Positions 61,116 through 64,000 of a stretch of 64,000 nt of DNA are shown piece by piece. Each line of letters begins with the position of its first letter. The stretch's first letter is position 1. The translations under genes and the position numbers were made by a program. Origin of the DNA: Halopseudomonas yangmingensis (GTDB lineage: Bacteria; Pseudomonadota; Gammaproteobacteria; Pseudomonadales; Pseudomonadaceae); NCBI RefSeq assembly GCF_900114825.1, contig NZ_FOUI01000013.1:38994-102993 (forward strand), given 5' to 3'. The notes under the pieces are model-generated. The model worked only from the letters and a program-made list of their open reading frames with translations. It was not told where the DNA came from and ran no database searches.

Positions 61116-61129
61116 GCGTCACGTGACGC
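61116..61129. promoter_or_regulatory. Palindromic operator of higBA
   Basis: The sequence GCGTCACGTGACGC is perfectly self-complementary and lies 16 bp upstream of the higB start. An extra half copy, gcgtgac, follows at 61141-61147. It is a typical place for autoregulation by the HTH antitoxin HigA. Confidence 0.6.
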
Positions 61130-61154
61130 TTGTCAACGAGGCGTGACAATGACT

Positions 61155-61232
61155 GCATAACGCCCGGCTCACGCGCCGGTTTCGAGCCACCGAGCGGCGG
61201 AAAATCGGTCGCCGTGCAGCCGATGGTTATGT
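61155..61232 (+). repeat. attC site 3 (78 bp)
   Basis: The left core is GCATAAC and the right core GTTATGT, with the interior gcccggctcacgcgccggtt and the pairing ggtcgccgtgcagccgat. It separates the HigBA cassette from the ParE/Phd cassette. The ParE-like stop codon lies within the right core. Confidence 0.82.
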
Positions 61233-61529
61233 TTCGTCATCACCGAGCTCGGACATCCGCAGCAATTGACGACTGCGACGCACAGTCAGGATATCTACCT
61301 GATCTTTGGCGCTGTAAATAACCCGATACGTTCCGAATATCAGCTCCCTGATGCGAGGCGACCCCACCTCGGGAACCATACGTCCACTTTTAGGGAAATC
61401 AGCTAGCCGCTCGACCGTGGAAAATAAATCATCGACCCGCTGTACCGCAGCATCCGGGTTGTCTTCTGAAATATACCGAGCAATATCCTCGACACGCTCG
61501 AGCGCAAGCGGGGACCAAACTATCCTCAT
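61227..61529 (-). CDS. ParE/RelE-family toxin (cassette 4)
   Basis: A 100-residue toxin of the ParE/RelE superfamily: RIVWSPLALERVEDIARYISEDNPDAA, then FPKSGRMVPEVGSPRIRELIFGTYRVIY and ILTVRRSRQLL. The GRxVPE and RELIFGxYRVIY motifs are family signatures. Its start overlaps the antitoxin stop by four bases. Its TAA stop is in the right core of attC 3. Confidence 0.92.
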   Translation of the reverse strand: MRIVWSPLALERVEDIARYISEDNPDAAVQRVDDLFSTVERLADFPKSGRMVPEVGSPRIRELIFGTYRVIYSAKDQVDILTVRRSRQLLRMSELGDDET

Positions 61530-61807
61530 AGGGCCAGACCGCTCAGAACCCGAGCCTTCGCGTCCTCATGCGCAATGCCATCCCCTGAGGCTATCTGCTC
61601 TTCCGCCTTATATACTTCTTCCAGTATCTCCAGACGTTGCTGCATCTTCTCGTACTCGTGAACATTCACCAGTACAGCAACTCCGCGCCCTCTCTGTGTC
61701 AGAACCATAGGACGACCGGTTTCATGGATCTGTTTTACAAACGTGGCTACGCCTGCCCGGAATTCAGACAGAGGGCGGATATCTTCATCGACACGAACTC
61801 TAGACAT
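61526..61807 (-). CDS. Phd/YefM-type antitoxin (cassette 4)
   Basis: A 93-residue antitoxin. VDEDIRPLSEFRAGVATFVKQ, then RPMVLTQRGRGVAVLVNVHEYEKM, is the Phd/YefM fold. An acidic helical tail (EVYKAEEQIASGDGIAHED) binds the toxin. The start at 61807 (MSRVRVDED) is preferred over GTG at 61816. A 28-bp palindrome lies 14 bp upstream. Confidence 0.92.
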   Translation of the reverse strand: MSRVRVDEDIRPLSEFRAGVATFVKQIHETGRPMVLTQRGRGVAVLVNVHEYEKMQQRLEILEEVYKAEEQIASGDGIAHEDAKARVLSGLAL

Positions 61808-61820
61808 GGCAACCACCTAT

Positions 61821-61848
61821 GTACTCTTTAATGTACATCAAAGAGTAC
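61821..61848. promoter_or_regulatory. 28-bp palindromic operator of cassette 4
   Basis: Arms gtactcttt (61821-61829) and aaagagtac (61840-61848) are perfect, with atgtacat in the centre also palindromic. It directly precedes the antitoxin gene and is the likely autoregulatory site of the toxin-antitoxin complex. Confidence 0.65.
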
Positions 61849-61872
61849 GACATCTCATAAGGGCAGGCAAGA

Positions 61873-61947
61873 TGCCAACACGCGCAGCTTTGTAGTAGTG
61901 GCGAAGCCGCAACGGAGAAGCTGTCGCCGTGCTTGGCCTTGTTAGGG
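61873..61947 (+). repeat. attC site 4 (about 75 bp, divergent)
   Basis: The right core GTTAGGG(C) at 61941 is canonical. The left core TGCCAAC is degenerate. Internal arms pair: cacg with cgtg, and cagctt with aagctg. It separates the ParE/Phd cassette from the YefM/Txe cassette and is less similar to the other sites, suggesting a different source. Confidence 0.65.
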
Positions 61948-61963
61948 CCTTTGCTATAAAATG

Positions 61964-61980
61964 GTACGGGATTTCCGTAC
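61964..61980. promoter_or_regulatory. Palindromic operator of cassette 5
   Basis: Arms gtacgg (61964-61969) and ccgtac (61975-61980) are perfect. A tataaaat -10-like element lies at 61955-61962 just upstream. The site precedes the YefM-type gene by 15 bp. Confidence 0.5.
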
Positions 61981-61994
61981 AGAAGAGAACGACC

Positions 61995-62267
61995 ATGGAT
62001 ACAGTCAGCGTAAACCAATTCAGGGACAACCTGAAAACCCTTGTAGAGCAAGCAGTTAGCAGGCATGAGCCCCTCAAGGTGACTCGACGAGCAGGTGAGG
62101 CATTTGTCGTATTGAGCGCCGAAGACTGGGAGCGCGAGCAGGAAACCCTTCACGTTCTTCAAAGCAAGAGCCTCATGCAGCAGATTGCCGACTCCCTTGA
62201 AACCCATGCCCAAGGACAAGGATACAAACCGACTGACGAGCAAATGAATGAGATCACTGGTATTTGA
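61995..62267 (+). CDS. YefM/Phd-type antitoxin (cassette 5)
   Basis: A 90-residue antitoxin: DTVSVNQFRDNLKTLVEQAVSRHEPLKVTRRAGEAFVVLSAEDWE is the Phd/YefM domain, and the C-terminal tail GQGYKPTDEQMNEITGI binds the toxin. The ATG at 61995 lies behind AGAGAACG; the frame to 61929 runs into attC 4. It overlaps the toxin gene by 20 bases. It is the only intact pair here transcribed in the same direction as the attC sites. Confidence 0.92.
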   Translation: MDTVSVNQFRDNLKTLVEQAVSRHEPLKVTRRAGEAFVVLSAEDWEREQETLHVLQSKSLMQQIADSLETHAQGQGYKPTDEQMNEITGI

Positions 62268-62520
62268 GGGCAATACCTGGGAAGCGTATGAGGCTATGCG
62301 TGAAAAGGACAAGCGTCTACACAAAGCCTTATGCAAACTTCTCAAAGACATGCTCCGGTCTGATGATCCGTCATCGGGATTGGGTAAGCCCGAGCCACTC
62401 AAGCACAACCTCACTAGCCTCTGGTCAAAACGGATTTCACAGAAAGATCGGCTTATATATCGATTCGACGAGAAGTCCATTTACATATTCGCCATCGGGG
62501 GGCACTACGACCAGCCCTAA
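62248..62520 (+). CDS. Txe/YoeB-family toxin (cassette 5)
   Basis: A 90-residue YoeB/Txe toxin: LVFEGNTWEAYEAMREKDKRLHKALCKLLKDMLRSDDP, then GKPEPLKHNLTSLWSKRISQKDRLIYRFDEKSIYIFAIGGHYDQP. KPEPLKHNL, SRRIxxxDRLIY and the terminal GHYD are family hallmarks. It is a close paralogue of the truncated copy at 59408. The stop is within the left core of attC 5. Confidence 0.94.
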   Translation: MRSLVFEGNTWEAYEAMREKDKRLHKALCKLLKDMLRSDDPSSGLGKPEPLKHNLTSLWSKRISQKDRLIYRFDEKSIYIFAIGGHYDQP

Positions 62521-62592
62521 CGCTCGCCATCACCGGTGACAAAACCGCAGCGAAGCGGAGGGTTTGGCATCCGGTGCATGGCTTGGTTATGT
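62515..62592 (+). repeat. attC site 5 (78 bp)
   Basis: The left core is CCCTAAC and the right core GTTATGT. The interior is nearly the same as attC 2 (caccggtgac, gcagcgaagcggag, catccggtgcatggcttg). It follows the YefM/Txe cassette and carries the stop of the next ParE-like gene in its right core. Confidence 0.82.
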
Positions 62593-62886
62593 TTCGTTTA
62601 CTGGTAATTCGAGCTGCCTCTCACTACGCCAGACTCGTATGAGCACAACCTCTTTAGCCTGCCTGAGATAGACAACTCGAAACGGCGCATGAATCAATTC
62701 GCGAATATGATCCATATTGAATTCAGGAACAACTCGGCCAGCATCAGGGTGGACTCGAAGCATTTCACTGTGCTCCAGGATAGCAGCCACGAAATCATCA
62801 CCGATGTGTGGCACATCCTGCTCTTTGTAATAGCCCTGAATAGCCTGTAAGTCCTCAAGAGCAGACTGTGAGATGCGTAATTCCAT
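62587..62886 (-). CDS. ParE/RelE-family toxin (cassette 6)
   Basis: A 99-residue toxin: LRISQSALEDLQAIQGYYKEQDVPHIGDDFVAAILEH, then HPDAGRVVPEFNMDHIRELIHAPFRVVYLRQ and LIRVWRSERQLELP. The GRVVPEF and IRELIxxPFRVVY signatures match ParE/RelE. The last residues NET and TAA stop fall in the attC core, as in the cassette 4 toxin (DET). It abuts its antitoxin. Confidence 0.92.
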   Translation of the reverse strand: MELRISQSALEDLQAIQGYYKEQDVPHIGDDFVAAILEHSEMLRVHPDAGRVVPEFNMDHIRELIHAPFRVVYLRQAKEVVLIRVWRSERQLELPVNET

Positions 62887-63156
62887 TTACTTTATACCCA
62901 ACGATTTCCTAGCATCCTCCAACGATATGGTGTTGCCCTCGCGAACATCCAAAAGCCCCTGCGCCACCGCCTTTACAAACCGCATCTCCTCGGCAGCTCT
63001 CTCATAATCCTCGAGCCCCTGCACAACAGCCACACCACGGCCACGACTGGTAAGCAGGATCGGGCGATGCGTATCCTGCGCTCGACCAACCACCTTGCCA
63101 GGATTGATCTTCAGGTCTGATAGAGGAATGACATCCTCGGAAAATTTCACTTGCAT
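62887..63156 (-). CDS. Phd/YefM-type antitoxin (cassette 6)
   Basis: An 89-residue antitoxin: FSEDVIPLSDLKINPGKVVGRAQDTHRPILLTSRGRGVAVVQGLEDYERAAEE is the Phd/YefM fold, followed by the tail NTISLEDARKSLGIK. Its stop directly abuts the toxin start. A perfect 14-bp palindrome and a cacc/ggtg repeat lie 26-50 bp upstream. Confidence 0.92.
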   Translation of the reverse strand: MQVKFSEDVIPLSDLKINPGKVVGRAQDTHRPILLTSRGRGVAVVQGLEDYERAAEEMRFVKAVAQGLLDVREGNTISLEDARKSLGIK

Positions 63157-63181
63157 AGTGATTACCTAGCCAACGATTCGA

Positions 63182-63195
63182 TGCTATTAATAGCA
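63182..63195. promoter_or_regulatory. Palindromic operator of cassette 6
   Basis: TGCTATTAATAGCA is perfectly self-complementary. A second inverted repeat, cacc-ggttaaca-ggtg, follows at once. Both lie in the antitoxin promoter. Confidence 0.55.
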
Positions 63196-63219
63196 CCGGT
63201 TAACAGGTGCTGTCAAGAA

Positions 63220-63312
63220 ACATAACGCCCGGCTTTGGGGCGGACTTGTAGCCGCGCAGCGGCGGAAAGGCCGTCCCAGCCCCGAAGGGGCGACAACAGC
63301 CGATTGTTAAAC
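63220..63312 (+). repeat. attC site 6 (about 93 bp)
   Basis: The left core is ACATAAC and the right core GTTAAAC, fitting the GTTRRRY consensus exactly. The interior holds gccgcgcagcggcgg and ccccgaaggggcg hairpins, and gccgtcccagcc pairs with the left ggctttggggcggac. It is longer than the other sites. It separates cassette 6 from the KTSC cassette. Confidence 0.78.
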
Positions 63313-63322
63313 GCCCTTGCGC

Positions 63323-63529
63323 TCAACAATCGTAACGATTCTTTATGTGTTGATGGTAGTACTGGCCAATAGAGCGAGCCCTAACAAAATCGCGGAAGAC
63401 TCTCTCTGGGACCCGACAAAAAGTGTAAACAGGGTCACTATCCTCAAAATCTATGTACATGCGCATGGTGCTGGCATCGTAGCCAATGCGCCGAATAGCA
63501 GTTGACCGAACATTAATCCACTCTGTCAT
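63323..63529 (-). CDS. KTSC-domain protein (cassette 7)
   Basis: A 68-residue protein: WINVRSTAIRRIGYDASTMRMYIDFEDSDPVYTFCRVPERVFRDFVRARSIGQYYHQHIKNRY. The S-x-I-x-x-I-G-Y-D-x-x-x-x-x-x-x-I-x-F pattern and Y-x-x-F-x-x-V-P fit the KTSC family, found as single small proteins or fused to enzymes. Function unknown. It starts 14 bp after attC 6 in the reverse orientation, like most genes here. Confidence 0.82.
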   Translation of the reverse strand: MTEWINVRSTAIRRIGYDASTMRMYIDFEDSDPVYTFCRVPERVFRDFVRARSIGQYYHQHIKNRYDC

Positions 63530-63590
63530 ATGACTTCCTATTTCCTTAGCCAGGGCAACATTTTTGATGGGCCATATATGTGACCATTAT

Positions 63591-64000
63591 GGAAACGCTG
63601 CACAAATCAGCCCTCTGCCTGATTACGCAGCCCTGAGTATAATCACCAGACACTGCCACTGCCTCAGCCAAGCAATTAGATGAAGCAGATTACCTTCGCC
63701 CAAGCCGAGCATCAGAACAAGAAAAAGGTTACCCGCCGGGAACGCTTCCTGGCCGAGATGAATGTACTGCTGCCCTGGCAGCGCCTGCTGGATGCCCTGT
63801 CGCCCTCGTATTACCCAGACGCTGCCGGCAAGCGTGGCCGTCCACCGACTCCACTGGCACGCATGCTGCGAATCTACTTCTTGCAGCAGTGGTACGGCCT
63901 GGCTGATGAGGCCCTTGAGGATGCGATTTACGACAGTCAGGCGATGCGTGATTTCGTTGGTATCGATCTCTCCATCGAAAGCGTGCCGGATGCCACAACA
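63591..64000 (+). mobile_element. Left part of an IS5-family insertion sequence
   Basis: The probable left terminus ggaaacgctgcacaaatcag at 63591 resembles IS5-type inverted repeats (GG-rich start with TGCACAAATC). The transposase starts at 63680. The right end lies outside the window, so the boundary is not confirmed. It interrupts cassette 7: no attC is seen between the KTSC gene and the IS. Confidence 0.7.
63680..64000 (+). CDS. IS5-family transposase, cut by the window end
   Basis: The first 107 codons are open to the window end. The translation begins MKQITFAQAEHQNKKKVTRR, then ERFLAEMNVLLPWQRLLDAL, AGKRGRPPTPLARMLRIYFLQQWYGLADEALEDAIYDS and MRDFVGIDL. These are the conserved N-terminal features of IS5-group DDE transposases. 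The catalytic residues are outside the window. Confidence 0.93.
   Translation, partial: MKQITFAQAEHQNKKKVTRRERFLAEMNVLLPWQRLLDALSPSYYPDAAGKRGRPPTPLARMLRIYFLQQWYGLADEALEDAIYDSQAMRDFVGIDLSIESVPDATT

Noticed and set aside
61800..62480. A 226-codon minus-strand frame across cassettes 4 and 5
   Set aside because: It crosses an attC site and an intact antitoxin/toxin pair, and its sequence matches no known fold.
59360..63530. CRISPR array suggested by regularly spaced similar sequences
   Set aside because: The repeats are 75-93 bp with core inverted repeats, and the intervals of 570-650 bp contain genes; there are no short spacers or cas genes.

Overview
The window is chromosomal DNA from a Pseudomonadaceae-type gammaproteobacterium of high GC. 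A Halopseudomonas- or Pseudomonas-like genome is my inference. The argument is gene order: gloA-argG-motY-pyrC-rnt, nasA-kinase/phosphatase-nirBD-nasC-cobA, miaB-phoH-ybeY-corC-lnt-leuS-lptE-holA and flgFGHIJKL are all arrangements known from pseudomonads. The first 59 kb is mostly core genome.

Layout. 1-3060: the 3' end of an NhaP2/CvrA-type antiporter, then the copper exporter CopA. 3062-3286: a duplicated REP-like hairpin. 3307-11071 (minus): flagellar rod, ring and hook-junction genes flgF to flgL behind a sigma-54 promoter. 11197-15839: rfaH, then thiD, thiE, hemL and two small envelope-type genes. 15846-19424 (minus): a zinc-uptake operon with a Zur-type box and a His-rich outer-membrane protein. 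19513-29402: tRNA modification, ribosome maturation, lipoprotein acylation, leucyl-tRNA synthetase, LPS assembly and DNA polymerase delta. 29498-32997 (minus): an RND permease with a YCF48-like partner. 33284-38117 (minus): pepN, carrying an in-frame repeat insertion, and small conserved genes. 38228-45048: dgt, a NIT-like protein, gloA, argG, motY with a FliA promoter, pyrC and rnt. 45216-49302: a TAXI-type TRAP transporter and a universal stress protein. 49314-58779: assimilatory nitrate/nitrite reduction with two sigma-54 promoters, ending in siroheme synthesis (cobA). 58805-59391: an internally deleted SDR gene behind a MerR-type promoter.

59408 to the end is the accessory part. It is an array of integron gene cassettes without an integrase in view (CALIN-like). 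Six attC-like sites separate cassettes that nearly all carry a toxin-antitoxin pair: YoeB/YefM types, HigBA and ParE/Phd types. One further cassette encodes a KTSC-domain protein. The first cassette is a 5'-truncated Txe/YoeB toxin, paralogous to the intact one at 62248. Its attC is split by a 163-bp remnant of an IS1182-type element; removing the insert and one copy of an apparent 3-bp duplication restores exactly 78 bp, the length of three other attC sites here. The array runs into an IS5-family insertion sequence cut by the window end.

How parts work together: NasA imports nitrate, NasC reduces it to nitrite, NirBD reduces nitrite to ammonium, and CobA makes the siroheme precursor NirB needs. 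The zinc operon moves metal from the outer membrane protein to an ABC importer. MotY at 42 kb belongs functionally with the flagellar genes at 3-11 kb.
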